Source of the DNA: Syntrophosphaera sp035450685 | Lineage (GTDB): Bacteria > Cloacimonadota > Cloacimonadia > Cloacimonadales > Cloacimonadaceae | Assembly (NCBI GenBank): GCA_035450685.1 | Contig: DAOTNF010000010.1 | Span: 17,734 to 81,733 of the forward strand | Direction: 5' to 3' | DNA length: 64,000 nucleotides | In this document: in pieces, positions 43,095 to 53,300 of the stretch | How the letters are laid out: every line of letters begins with the position of its first letter | Numbering within the stretch: the first letter of the stretch is position 1 | Program-made: the position numbers and the translations under genes | The notes under the pieces: generated by a model | Database searches by the model: none | Told to the model about the DNA's origin: nothing | Seen by the model: the letters and a program-made list of their open reading frames with translations, nothing else

Positions 43095-44435
43095 TTGACA
43101 GAGAAAATATTCGTCTTGGATACAAACGTCCTGATACACAGTCCCCAGGCCTTGTTTTCCTTCGAGGAAAACCGGGTGGTAGTCCCTATAGTAGTGCTCG
43201 AAGAAATAGACCAATTCAAGAAAGGAGTGGATGAAAAGAGCCGCAACGCCCGCCAGATAGGGCGCTACCTTGATTCGCTCCGCACTCAGGGCAGCTTGCA
43301 GGAGGGTGTGCGCATGGAGAATGGCGGCACTATCCAGGTTACAGTAAACAAAGATGTTACAGATACCGCGGACAAACTGTTCTTCCTTGACAGGATTGAT
43401 AACCTGATCATCGGCACAGCCCTGTATTTCAAGGATAAGTATCCTGATAAACAGGTCACGCTCATTTCCAAAGATACCAATGTGCGCATCAAAGCGGACG
43501 CCGTGGGAATCAACTCTGAAAATTACGAAACCGATACAATCAAATTTGAAGAGCTCTACACTGGCTGGAACCCGGTGGAGGTGGAAAAGAGCGATTTCGA
43601 TGAAGCCACGGTGAAAGGGTTTCTGCCCAACACCTTTGGCGAGTTTTGCCCCAATCAATACTTGCGCATAACGGACAACCAGGATCCAGCCCGCAGCCGT
43701 TCACTCAGATATCTGAAATCGTCCAACGCCTTTCATGCGATGCAGTTTTACACTGGGGAACCGGTTTTCGGCATCACCGCCCGCAACTTTGAGCAGGAAA
43801 TGGCTCTGGACCTGTTGCTGGACGATTCCATCAAGCTTGTCAGCCTGTCCGGAAAGGCGGGAACGGGCAAAACCCTGTTGGCAATGGCCGCCGGATTGCA
43901 GAAAGTGGTGGAAGACCAGAAATATACCCGTCTGGTGATATCCCGCCCCATTTCCCCCCTGGGCAAAGACCTCGGATACCTGCCCGGCACCAAAAGCGAG
44001 AAATTCAATCCCTGGATGCAACCCATTTACGACAACATGGATATTCTGCTCTCCCTGCATGAGGACAAGAGTTATGAAAACATGAAAAACAAGCGTAAGC
44101 CAAGCATCGAGGACTTCATGGATTATGGTTTCCTGGAATTGGAGCCCCTTACCTACATCCGCGGACGGAGTCTGCCAGACCAGTTTATTATCATCGACGA
44201 AGCTCAAAACCTAACGCCCCACGAGATGAAGACGATCATAACCCGTGCCGGGGAAAACACCAAGCTTGTGCTGACCGGCGATCCATATCAGATCGACATT
44301 CCTTATCTGGATTCCGCCTCCAATGGTTTGTCTGTTGCCGTGGAGAAGCTTAAAAATGAAGACATCGTTGGCCACATGACCCTTGAAAAAGGCGAACGCT
44401 CCAAACTGGCGGATCTGGCTGCCAAGTATTTCTGA
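43095..44435 (+). CDS. PIN domain-PhoH ATPase fusion (YlaK-like)
   Basis: The 446-residue protein has an N-terminal PIN nuclease domain (residues 1 to about 150, with FVLDTNVLIHSP and the later acidic residues IIGTALYFKDKYP, ISKDTNVRIKAD) and a C-terminal PhoH P-loop ATPase/helicase domain with Walker A in SGKAGTGKTLLAMA (about residues 252-260) and Walker B FIIIDEAQNLT. Such fusions are RNA-directed nuclease-helicases in several bacteria; substrate unproven here. It starts with TTG, with AAAGGA 8-12 bases upstream, and ends one base before the alr start. Confidence 0.93.
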   Translation: MTEKIFVLDTNVLIHSPQALFSFEENRVVVPIVVLEEIDQFKKGVDEKSRNARQIGRYLDSLRTQGSLQEGVRMENGGTIQVTVNKDVTDTADKLFFLDRIDNLIIGTALYFKDKYPDKQVTLISKDTNVRIKADAVGINSENYETDTIKFEELYTGWNPVEVEKSDFDEATVKGFLPNTFGEFCPNQYLRITDNQDPARSRSLRYLKSSNAFHAMQFYTGEPVFGITARNFEQEMALDLLLDDSIKLVSLSGKAGTGKTLLAMAAGLQKVVEDQKYTRLVISRPISPLGKDLGYLPGTKSEKFNPWMQPIYDNMDILLSLHEDKSYENMKNKRKPSIEDFMDYGFLELEPLTYIRGRSLPDQFIIIDEAQNLTPHEMKTIITRAGENTKLVLTGDPYQIDIPYLDSASNGLSVAVEKLKNEDIVGHMTLEKGERSKLADLAAKYF

Positions 44436-44436
44436 T

Positions 44437-46338
44437 ATGACTAAAGACACCCTGCCTTTCCATGAACGCAGTTGGGTTGAGATTGACCTGAGCGCGTTCC
44501 GCGCCAATCTGAAAGCCCTCAAAGCTTTCCTGGGCAAGGATCAAGGCTTCATCCAGATCGTCAAGGCAGATGCCTACGGGCACGGAGCCTGGGAAATCAG
44601 CCAGGTCGCGCTCTCGGAAGGGGCGGCGGCGCTGGGAGTGGCGAATCCTGACGAAGGCAAACTGCTCAGAATACAGGGCTGCAAGGCTCCAACTCTCGTC
44701 CTCTCACCCGCGCTGCCCGAGGAAATACCTTGCATAGTGGAATACCAGCTCATACCCACCCTGAACTCCGCTGATTTCGCCCTGAGCCTGAACAGCCATT
44801 GTATTAAACATAACCTGAAATGCCAGATCAGCTTAAAGCTGGATACGGGCATGCACAGAAGCGGAATGCAGGAAAGCGAATTTGTGGAGCTTTGGAACCT
44901 TTGTAAAGGTCTTTCCGGCCTGGAGATTGTGAGTGTGTTTTCGCATTACGCCGCCGCTGAAAGCGATATCGGCTTCAGCCAGGCCCAACACAGGAGCTTT
45001 GTGAACCTGCTTGCCACACATGGTATTAAAGCACGCTGGATCCATATTGCCAACAGCTCCGCACTGATTAACGGATTGGGCGCAGAAACAAACCTGTGCA
45101 GACTCGGAATTTTGAGTTACGGCATCTATACCCACAATTCTCAAATGAGTAAGATTAGCCTTCGCCCCGTGATGGCGTTCAAATCCACCGTCGCCCAGAT
45201 CAAGACTGTATCCGCCGGGCAAACGGTGGGCTATAACCTTGCCTGGAAAGCCGGGAGGGAATCCACGCTTGCCGTGATCACGGTTGGTTATGCCGATGGC
45301 TATGACTTTTTACTGTCGGACAAAGGCAAGGTGTCGATAAATGGCCGGATCTGCCCGGTTGTGGGCAGGGTCAGCATGGATATGATAAGTGTGGATGTCA
45401 CCGACTTAAAAGGGATCAAACCAGGGGATGTGGTAACGCTTTTAGGTGGCGACGATCCCGCTCTCAGGGCGGAGAATCTGACAGCCAGCTACAACGGCTC
45501 CCCCTATGAACTGCTCTGCCAGGTTGGACGGCGCGCGAAACGCTACTATTTTGAGGAGGGTCAGGTTCTGGGCTCCACCCCGCTTTCCAGGCGGGATTTT
45601 GTCTCCAGCGATTTCCCGGATTCCAAACTGAACCAGATCATCCAGTCCGCACTCACCCAACGGCTTGCCAGCGAGGAAATAGGTGAACTGATTTCCCGCG
45701 AAATCCTGCGTTCCTTCTTCTTCAACAAAGATAAAGATATCCGCTACCGCAGCAACTTTGTCCACAATATCTGCCTGGAAGATTCCCCACACAATGGATG
45801 GTTCCAGGTCAAAACCACCCTCAGCTTCACCAAGGTGCTGCAAAACGACTATTTTCTGGTGGCCTGTGCGCAGTCCGATCAAGCCCTTATGAGCTATTTC
45901 CGGCGCAAGGATGTGGAGTACCGCTGGTTGCTGGACAGCAATTTTGACCTGAGCCCGGACGCGTTTCAGTTGAGTTCAGTCAGGATCAACTCCCAGGATC
46001 TGATCACAAGCATGGCACGCAAGCCGGAATGCCTTGAAATCCGCTGCGAGCATCCCAGCCTGAAAGACCTGGTGGGAACGGAAGTGGTGTTCACGATCGA
46101 CACGGTAACTCTATATCCAAAATCCTCGCATCAGCTCTCCGTCTTCATCACAGAACTTACCCGGGGGGTAAAGATCGGTTTCAGCTATCCCGAATGCATC
46201 GGCAATGTGGAGACTGTGCCTATCTATTCCGGAAAGAACAAGTTCCCCACGGTAAAGAAGACAGGAAACTCAATATCGGTGACCATCAACCCTGAAGAGT
46301 GGGTCTTTCCGCTCTCGGGTGTCGTGTTTGCCTATTGA
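44437..46338 (+). CDS. alr: Alanine racemase with an extra C-terminal domain of unknown function
   Basis: Alr interconverts L- and D-alanine for peptidoglycan. Residues 1-371 are a full racemase: the PLP lysine Lys43 in IVKADAYGHG, the catalytic Tyr285 in VGYADGY, and CPVVGRVSMDMISVD. The protein then runs to 633 residues, about 260 beyond the usual 370-residue family length. The tail begins at about residue 372, is mixed alpha/beta in appearance, and has no membrane segment; it ends with EEWVFPLSGVVFAY. I do not recognise it. The start at 44437 is chosen because it follows the phoH stop by one base; the frame is open 18 codons further upstream inside phoH. Confidence 0.9.
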   Translation: MTKDTLPFHERSWVEIDLSAFRANLKALKAFLGKDQGFIQIVKADAYGHGAWEISQVALSEGAAALGVANPDEGKLLRIQGCKAPTLVLSPALPEEIPCIVEYQLIPTLNSADFALSLNSHCIKHNLKCQISLKLDTGMHRSGMQESEFVELWNLCKGLSGLEIVSVFSHYAAAESDIGFSQAQHRSFVNLLATHGIKARWIHIANSSALINGLGAETNLCRLGILSYGIYTHNSQMSKISLRPVMAFKSTVAQIKTVSAGQTVGYNLAWKAGRESTLAVITVGYADGYDFLLSDKGKVSINGRICPVVGRVSMDMISVDVTDLKGIKPGDVVTLLGGDDPALRAENLTASYNGSPYELLCQVGRRAKRYYFEEGQVLGSTPLSRRDFVSSDFPDSKLNQIIQSALTQRLASEEIGELISREILRSFFFNKDKDIRYRSNFVHNICLEDSPHNGWFQVKTTLSFTKVLQNDYFLVACAQSDQALMSYFRRKDVEYRWLLDSNFDLSPDAFQLSSVRINSQDLITSMARKPECLEIRCEHPSLKDLVGTEVVFTIDTVTLYPKSSHQLSVFITELTRGVKIGFSYPECIGNVETVPIYSGKNKFPTVKKTGNSISVTINPEEWVFPLSGVVFAY

Positions 46339-46390
46339 ACCCCATCGAGCATATAGTTCAGTCGGTTTTGCTCAGTCTCCGCTCAGGATT

Positions 46391-46861
46391 TCACCGATAC
46401 AGAAGTAGTTCCTTGTCCTCATTGCCCCAACAGTATTTCACTTCCCCCACAAAGATGGTGTGATCGCCACTTTTGACCTGGGTTACAACCTCACATTCAA
46501 ACACAGACACTGCTTCCACAGGTATCGGCAGCTTATGCAGTTTTCCCGGGAAGTAATTTACCTTACCCTCGTTCAGTTTATCGATATCCCTGCCACTTTG
46601 CGACCCTGCAAGCGACAGCAGGGCTTTCATTTCCGGCGAGGGAAAGATGAGGTTGAAGAACCTGTTTTCCTGCAGGCATTCATGCGAAAACCTGCTATGG
46701 CCGACCGATATGGCAAACATGGGCGGAGCTATCGAGGTGCGCATGAACCACTCAAGGGTTATCAGGTTGTATCCGCCGCCAGGTTTTTCGACCGCTGCCA
46801 ATACCACCTTTGCGGGTAGATGCACTTTGGCGTAAGCTTCTGCCAGTATCATCTCTTGCAT
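46391..46861 (-). CDS. Flavin reductase-like protein
   Basis: The protein (156 residues from the chosen ATG) has the FMN-binding split-barrel pattern of the flavin reductase family: PAKVVLAAVEKPGGGYNLITLEW, APPMFAISVGHSRFSHECL, FFNLIFPSPEMKALL and ECEVVTQVKSGDHTIFVGEV. The ATG at 46861 is preferred because AAGGAAA lies 8 bases before it; a longer frame starts 14 codons upstream. Members bind FMN and reduce it or act as partners of oxygenases; in an anaerobe they may act on flavin or metabolites. It is a single-gene unit. Confidence 0.87.
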   Translation of the reverse strand: MQEMILAEAYAKVHLPAKVVLAAVEKPGGGYNLITLEWFMRTSIAPPMFAISVGHSRFSHECLQENRFFNLIFPSPEMKALLSLAGSQSGRDIDKLNEGKVNYFPGKLHKLPIPVEAVSVFECEVVTQVKSGDHTIFVGEVKYCWGNEDKELLLYR

Positions 46862-46995
46862 GCTGTTTTCCTTAAATAAGTTGTTATAGATATTATAATT
46901 CAAAAGCGGTCAACTGTAAAGCCGCACTTCCGTATTTTGCTTACGGAAATGGGATAGAAAACAGGTTTCACCATTTCACCGTTCCACGGCCAGTT

Positions 46996-47040
46996 ACAAA
47001 AGACTGGATCCCGGCTCGCAGGTCGGGATGACACGGTTTT
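46996..47040 (-). repeat. Dispersed repeat family B, fragment
   Basis: Read on the minus strand it contains GTCATCCCGACCTGCGAGCC and GGGATCCAGTCTTTTG, the head of the repeat unit seen at 839-960 and 28403-28440. Confidence 0.6.
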
Positions 47041-47131
47041 GAGTCTGGTAAAGCGTTGTTTCAGGGCTGGGTGGTTATCCCAAACGGCGCTATAGGCAAG
47101 CGCCGATACAGTACAGGCGGTTGCCATACCG

Positions 47132-47282
47132 CCATTTCCACCTTTCCACCTCAAAACACCATTCCACCTGTCGTAGCACCTATATATTATAGAGGTGGGT
47201 CTCATTTGCATCCCCCTCTCCGGAGTGGGTCTTCCTGGGGTCAACCTTATAATTTATAAGGATGACCTAAGGATGATGGCTT
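47132..47282 (+). repeat. Repeat family A, copy 6 (lacks coding-like tail)
   Basis: CCATTTCCACCTTTCCACC, GTAGCACCTATATATTATAG, TCTCATTTGCATCCCCCTCT, CCGGAGTGGGTCTTCCTGGG and the core palindrome at 47239-47267, followed by CCTAAGGATGATGGC. It then diverges. It is almost identical to copy 5 in the central half. Confidence 0.88.
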
Positions 47283-47504
47283 AACCGCTTGTGGCTGCGA
47301 ATGATGGCGGTGTGTCGGAAGATAAGGTTTATTAATGGATTTCATGCAGCAGGCAAAGTTTACCCATTGTTTTCACGGTCTCTGTCACCTTTTCCTGTCT
47401 GACGCCTGCAAGGTGTAGCTGAAAAACATTGACTGGATTTCCGTCCTCAAATTATATGAGATACACGATCGTTTTTATATTATGAGTATATGCAGGAGTA
47501 ATAA

Positions 47505-48803
47505 ATGAGGCGATTAATTGGAATAGTGATGCTGATCCTCGTGCTGTTTGGCGGCTGTGGAAAAGTGTTGCAATCAGGTAAAACCCGGGTCAGTTTCTGG
47601 CATGGCCTCAGCGGCCCCCTGGGTGATGTCCTGAATGAAATGATAGTGGAGTTCAACCGCACCCACAAGGATATCGAGGTGGTCACCAATCCCATCAGCA
47701 GCTATACCGCGCTGTCACAGAAACTGATGGCATCGATTCAAGTGGGCAAGCAACCGGATATAGCCCAGGTATTCGAATCCTGGACAGCCAAGTATCTGGA
47801 ATCGGAAGAGCAGGTGTTGGTGAACATCGACAGCCTGATCGCCCACGACAGCTCTTTTACTGAGGAAGATTTGAACGACTTCTACCCAGTGTTCGTGGAA
47901 TCCATCACCTATCAGGGCAGCAAATGGTCTTTCCCCTTCAATAAAAGTGTCAGGGCCTATTTCTATAATAAGGATGCCTTCTACCGGGCTGGGCTGGATC
48001 CCAATCATTTTCCCGTTGATTGGGCTGAATTCAGACACTATTGCAAACTGCTAACCAAGCCGAAAACTGCCAACTCGCCTGAGATATTTGGCGCGAATTT
48101 CACAGTGAACGAATGGCAGTTCGTAAACTTGATCCATCAAGCAGGAGGCACTATTCTTGACGAGAACAACAAGCCTGTAATGAACAGCGCACAGGGCCTG
48201 GAAGCTCTGAACTATATCCTCAATCTGGTTAATGTGGACAAAACAGCCAAGTCCACCAAAGAGATGGATGGGCAGACTGCGTTCCTTTCCGGTGCGGTAG
48301 CCATGTTTGAGGGTTCGAGCGTATCGATTTCCTGGATGCGCCAGCAACCAATCGATTTTAATATTGGCTATGCCCCCATACCTGTGCATAAAACAAACAA
48401 GAGCGCCATCAGCGGAGCAAACATCGTGATCTTCAAGAGTGGTGACCCCAAGCGTGAGCAGGCGGCATGGGAATTTATCAAATGGTTCACTTCCACCGAA
48501 CAGACGGCCAAATGGAGTGCCCGCACCTGCTATATGCCGCTCAGAAAAAGCGCCATGCAAACCAAAACCATCCGGGATTTCCTGGGCAAATATCCTCAAT
48601 TTGCCGGGATCTACGCGCAGTTGGACAACGCTGTGTTTGAGCCTCAGCATCCGGCCTGGTTTGAAGCCAGAACCGAGCTTAAAAGCTATCTGGAAAAAGC
48701 AAAGGAAGGGGTGCTAAGCCCCAAGGAAGCCCTGGACGGAGTGAACAAGGAATTTGCCTCCCTGATAGCCAAAGCGGAAGAACGTGGCAAACACCGCAAA
48801 TGA
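47505..48803 (+). CDS. Extracellular solute-binding lipoprotein (ABC sugar-type)
   Basis: The 432-residue protein has a signal peptide with lipobox FGGC (Cys18) and the family 1 binding-protein layout: VSFWHGLSGPLGDVLNEMI, GKQPDIAQVFESW, YFYNKDAFYRAGLDP, a hinge and the C-terminal lobe with SGANIVIF and REQAAWEFIKWFT. The order resembles UgpB/MalE-type proteins that bind glycerol-3-phosphate or maltodextrins. No permease or ATPase gene is adjacent; a tRNA gene follows. The ligand is unknown. GGAGT is near the ATG. Confidence 0.9.
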   Translation: MRRLIGIVMLILVLFGGCGKVLQSGKTRVSFWHGLSGPLGDVLNEMIVEFNRTHKDIEVVTNPISSYTALSQKLMASIQVGKQPDIAQVFESWTAKYLESEEQVLVNIDSLIAHDSSFTEEDLNDFYPVFVESITYQGSKWSFPFNKSVRAYFYNKDAFYRAGLDPNHFPVDWAEFRHYCKLLTKPKTANSPEIFGANFTVNEWQFVNLIHQAGGTILDENNKPVMNSAQGLEALNYILNLVNVDKTAKSTKEMDGQTAFLSGAVAMFEGSSVSISWMRQQPIDFNIGYAPIPVHKTNKSAISGANIVIFKSGDPKREQAAWEFIKWFTSTEQTAKWSARTCYMPLRKSAMQTKTIRDFLGKYPQFAGIYAQLDNAVFEPQHPAWFEARTELKSYLEKAKEGVLSPKEALDGVNKEFASLIAKAEERGKHRK

Positions 48804-48963
48804 AGCCCAACGCAGATAAGAGGGGATAGATAGTGACGTCTGTATCTGCAAGACTGTCATTGGTGGCGGCAACAAGCCAAACAGTATTTGCAACGCTATG
48901 ACAGTGTGTTCACTCGACAATATCCTTGACAAATTACGTGAATGCAAAAAATGACAACGATGT

Positions 48964-49051
48964 GCCGAAGTGGTGAAACAGGTAGACGCAGTGGACTCAA
49001 AATCCACCGGGCTTCACGCCCATGCCGGTTCGATTCCGGCCTTCGGCACCA
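48964..49051 (+). tRNA. tRNA-Leu (anticodon CAA)
   Basis: A seven-pair acceptor stem (GCCGAAG with CTTCGGC), anticodon stem-loop GTGGA-CTCAAAA-TCCAC with anticodon CAA, a class II variable arm (GGGCTTCACGCCC), and T arm with GGTTCGATTCC. CCA is encoded. TTGACA at 48926-48931 lies upstream. It shares the acceptor and D-arm layout of the tRNA-Leu at 42478. Confidence 0.97.
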
Positions 49052-49226
49052 AGTAATTTTTGGAGAAATATGTCTTCACTCTTGGTATTAAGTCGGTTTT
49101 CACAGAACCATAGATGTGTTAGCCTTTTTAATGTTGGGTATTTACCATCCCATAACGATATTGAAATTAAATCCATTCCCGGTTCTTTTCACCCGGGATT
49201 AAAATGATATCTCGTCTGGAGGTATA

Positions 49227-50261
49227 ATGTTAAACAATAGAGTTCTACTCATAGTTATGTTGGCGGCTATCATGAGCCTGCCCCTTGTTTTGAATGCTTC
49301 GATATCAGAAGTTGGCATGCTTTCACTCACTATCGAGCCAGGCGCCCGTCCCAGCGGCATGGGAAGAGCTTTCTCGGCGGTTGGGGATGATGCCTACGCG
49401 ATGTGGTGGAATCCCGGCGCGACCGCTTTCAACCGCAAAACACAGATCGCCGCGACCCACATGCCCTGGTTGCAAACCACGGATATAGACGACATGTTCT
49501 ATGAATACCTTGGTTTCAACAAGTATTTCGAAGGCATAGGTAATCTGAACACCCACCTGTTATTGCTCAATGCAGGCTCCCAGGAGCAAACCGATGAGCA
49601 TGGCGATTGGCTGGACAATTTTACGGTGTTTGATTTCGCGGCTGCTGTGGGCTATAGCTACGAAGTGATACCCGAGGCTCTTGGCGTTGGCGCAAACTTC
49701 AAAGTCTTTTACAGCTATCTTGGCCCTGGAACCGGCGGCACAGATGAAAGCAAGGGTGATGCACTGGGCTTTGGCTTTGATCTTGGAGCGAAGTATAAAA
49801 ACATTGGCGTTAAAGGCCTGGACGGATCGTTTGTGATCCAAAATATCGGCCCTGACGTTACTTATCAGGATCCTTCCCAGGCAGATAATATGCCCATTAC
49901 CATTCGCCTGGGAGCAGCCTATACGGTACTTGACTCTCCTGCCAACAAGCTGTTGGTAACTGGTGAGGCCAGCAAAGTGCTCACAGAACACAAGCCTCTT
50001 TGGCAAAGGTTTATAACTGGTTGGGGCAGCTTTAGAGACACGATCTTCGGTGTTGGCGCAGAATATACCTACCTCAATCTGATCTCGCTGAGAGGCGGTT
50101 GGTTTATAGATGATTACGGCGCGATAGTCGGGCCCAGTTTTGGTGCAGGCATCCAATACGAAGTGAGTAAGAGCTACAAGATCAACTTTGATTTTGGCAT
50201 GATCACCGCTGGTGAGCTGACCGATTTTAATAAGGTGTTCTCTCTCGGATTCGAGTATTAA
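49227..50261 (+). CDS. PorV/PorQ-family outer-membrane protein
   Basis: The 344-residue protein has a signal peptide and the PorV/PorQ (UPF0164-like) pattern: PGARPSGMGRAFSAVGDDAYAM near the N-terminus, WNPGATAF, and beta-barrel strands with a terminal SLGFEY. Family knowledge: PorV shuttles T9SS cargo to the attachment complex in Bacteroidota; others of this family have no known role. A cargo-type protein with a T9SS sorting domain follows 51 bases downstream, which supports a T9SS role. GGAGG precedes the ATG. Confidence 0.87.
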   Translation: MLNNRVLLIVMLAAIMSLPLVLNASISEVGMLSLTIEPGARPSGMGRAFSAVGDDAYAMWWNPGATAFNRKTQIAATHMPWLQTTDIDDMFYEYLGFNKYFEGIGNLNTHLLLLNAGSQEQTDEHGDWLDNFTVFDFAAAVGYSYEVIPEALGVGANFKVFYSYLGPGTGGTDESKGDALGFGFDLGAKYKNIGVKGLDGSFVIQNIGPDVTYQDPSQADNMPITIRLGAAYTVLDSPANKLLVTGEASKVLTEHKPLWQRFITGWGSFRDTIFGVGAEYTYLNLISLRGGWFIDDYGAIVGPSFGAGIQYEVSKSYKINFDFGMITAGELTDFNKVFSLGFEY

Positions 50262-50312
50262 AGCCTGTTTCAACTTCTCTGAGCCAACATCTTTTATAAC
50301 GGAACTCTTGTT

Positions 50313-53300
50313 ATGAGATTTCTGATCAAGGGCTTCATCCTTTCCCTGGTGCTGGTGTATTGCCTGCAATTGGGGGCCAACAAGATGGAGATCAGAAAAC
50401 TCGACAGTTTCTCGCTGCCCCGCAAGCATCCCTATACCGGGCTGTTGAACAAGCAGCCCGAACGCATGGATAGAGGTAAGGGGGCTGCCAACAACAGACT
50501 GTTGGTGATTCTGGTCGATTTTCAAGAGGAAACTCCTGACGATGCCAATACCACCGGCAACGGCAAGTTTCTGCTCCAACCCGATCCCTCGTATCTGACC
50601 ACCATTGGCAGCCCGCCCCACGACCAAGCCTATTTCCGGGATAATCTCAGGGCCTTGCGATACTATTACCTTGCCGCTTCCAATGGTTCTTTTGACCTGC
50701 AATTTGACGTCTATCCTGAAACTGGCGCATATACTCTGCCTCATACCATGGGTTATTACAATCCACCGGGAGCAGATGGCAGCACCTTTGTGGGTAAAAT
50801 GGAAGAGTATTTCAAAACCTCGTTTGAACTTGCCGATGCACAGTCTCCCGAAATTGACTTCTCTTCCTATGGCCACTTCATGATCATCCATGCTGGTTCG
50901 GACTGGCAGCACGATATCAATGGCGATACTCCGTCAGACATCCCGTCATTCTTTATCAAGGTAGGTCCTGGCAAAGAAGCTATTGTGGATAACGGAACTT
51001 TCCTCGTTCAGCATGCCTGTAATGTTCCCTCCACCATCTCTCAGGATTTTTATACCCAAACCGCATCCAACGGCGATGAATACTATGGCGGATATGGCGC
51101 CTTGAATGCTGTTTTGGCGCATGAATTCGGTCATTCCCTGGGCATGGTTGATCTCTATAATGTGAAAACCTTCCGGCCTATGGTTGGGGTATTTGACATC
51201 ATGGATAGTGGCGGGTCTGGAATATTTATCGACCAGGAAACCAACGCCATGGTTGAGGGGGGGCTGCCCATACTACCGGGAGCATGGTCCCGGCTGCAGG
51301 CTTTTGGCGACTATCTGCAGGCAAATGGCAATGTGGTGGAGGTCTCTGATCTGGATCTGTTTGAAAGCAAGACCCTCACCGCTCCCAGCCACCGGCAAAA
51401 TCCTCCCGCCAATCAGACGCAGATTCTAAAAATCCCTCTTTCTGAAACTGAATACCTGCTGGTGGAAAACCGTAATGTTGACCCTGACCTGGACGGCGGC
51501 ACTTCCGTTAAAGGCAATGAAGACAGACGGGTCATTCTCCACCCCACTCCCCTTGATGACGACACGGGGATAGTTACTTACGAGTATGACTATTTCCTGC
51601 CATCCTTTCTCACAGAGGCAGGTGGAGCCGTGGGAGGAGGCCTGCTGGTCTGGCTAATTAATGATGACGTGATCCACAATCAAGGGAATTATGACAGCGA
51701 GGGCAATTTCGTTTCCAACTACGACAATAATACGATCAACACACGCTACTCTGAGCGTGGCGTGCAGGTTGTGGAAGCGGATAACATCACCGATATCGGG
51801 AACATTGATTCCATGTATTGGACGGGCACTCCCTATGAGTATTTTCATGCGCACAAACCACTGCTGAATGAATATGGACTGTTCAAAGGATGGTCCGGCG
51901 AGCCATGGAAGCCAGAATATAGCGGTTCTTCTCTGCCATCTTTGCACGACAGCCAGGGCTTGGGAAGCATCTACTGGCTGGCAGATATTGGCAACCCGGA
52001 AGCTGAGATGGAATACTCCGTAAGAACCGGATTTTTCGATGCGACGCAGATACATTCCTATGCAGAAGCTGGCATGCAGGTTGGCCCGCTGGTCAATACC
52101 GTCTATACAGGTATGGATTCGACAACTCTGCCCTTGATCTCCACAGAGGGAGTTAAGTTGCTTAGCCAGGAAGGTGGCGAATGGAACATTTTGGTGGAAT
52201 ACGAACAGGAACTGCCCAATCCCAGATTCCCGATAATAGTCTCAGATCAGGATGCCGATGGATGGAAGGAACTGCTTATCGTGGGCGAAAACTCAATTGA
52301 GCTGCTGGAATTTTCTCAGGATGATCTCCTTGTAGAATCGATCAACTTCCCCGCTCAGATAACAGTAGCGCCTCTGGCTTTGGATAACAAAGTTTTCGTT
52401 TGCACTCAGAATAGTATTTCTACAGTTGCCAATGGCAACATAAGCTCCACTAATGAGATCTCAGGAATAGAGAGAATCTCAATCTATGGCGATGATCTGG
52501 CAGCGTTGACCCACAACAAGCTTATCCTGCTGGATGCAAACTCATTAAATCCCAACGCAGAACTATCTTTGCCCGAGGCTTTTGGAGATTTTGAACCTGT
52601 ATCTTTCAGCACCAGCCAGGCTCCTTTTGTGAACTTGCTGTTCATAATGGCAAACAGTGGCAACATCTACAGGTATGACGGCAGCCATATTGAGCAAATA
52701 TATATAAGTTCCAGCAACGCCAGACCCAGCCAGCTTGGCATTAGCCCCGTGAAGCTTGACGGGCATGAAATTCTTCCAGTCCTGTTCTGGTCAGCCGGAT
52801 CAAAGATATACGCAATCAAGCAGGATGGATCGCTACTCCGCGGACTTCCCTACAACACAAGCTCATATACTTTTGAACCTGAGAAACATGTTTATTCCAT
52901 GCAACACGACAAAAAGAATTACCTGTATTTTCCTGTTTCCGGCCGTGGCCACCTGGCTTTTGAGATCCAGAACGGCCTTAACGCAAGCTACTCACTGATC
53001 TCGAATTCAGAACAGGTTGCACCGCTCTTTCATGTTGTGAACCAGACTGATTCAGGACAAAACCTGCTCTGGACTTATTCAGACTCATTGGGGAATTCCT
53101 ACATCCATTCTGCGCTGGTTGACCCTTCGGCCTTTACCTTGCTATGGAACGGTTTCAGAAATGCAAACAATGGATGCTTTACCGCTGCTCACGTATCTGA
53201 CCTCGAGCCGTCGGAATCTGGTTTCCAGGCCTATGTTTTCCCCAACCCCGTCAGATCGGACAATTTCAATCTGAGAATCTTGAACGCGACCAAAGACATA

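Larger units (their letters stand above)
46862..47504. other. Gene-free stretch between divergent genes
   Basis: Contains a family B fragment (46996-47040), repeat family A copy 6 (47132-47282) and about 220 bases of leader before the solute-binding lipoprotein. No gene or RNA is recognised. An A/T-rich part at 47440-47500 likely has the promoter of the lipoprotein gene. Confidence 0.6.

Noticed and set aside
46339..46390. Possible terminator between alr and the flavin reductase
   Set aside because: No stem of more than five pairs with a T-run was found on either strand.
49560..50912. 450-codon minus-strand open frame opposite the PorV-like and protease genes
   Set aside because: It is antisense to two genes with clear signal peptides and motifs; a long shadow frame caused by codon bias.
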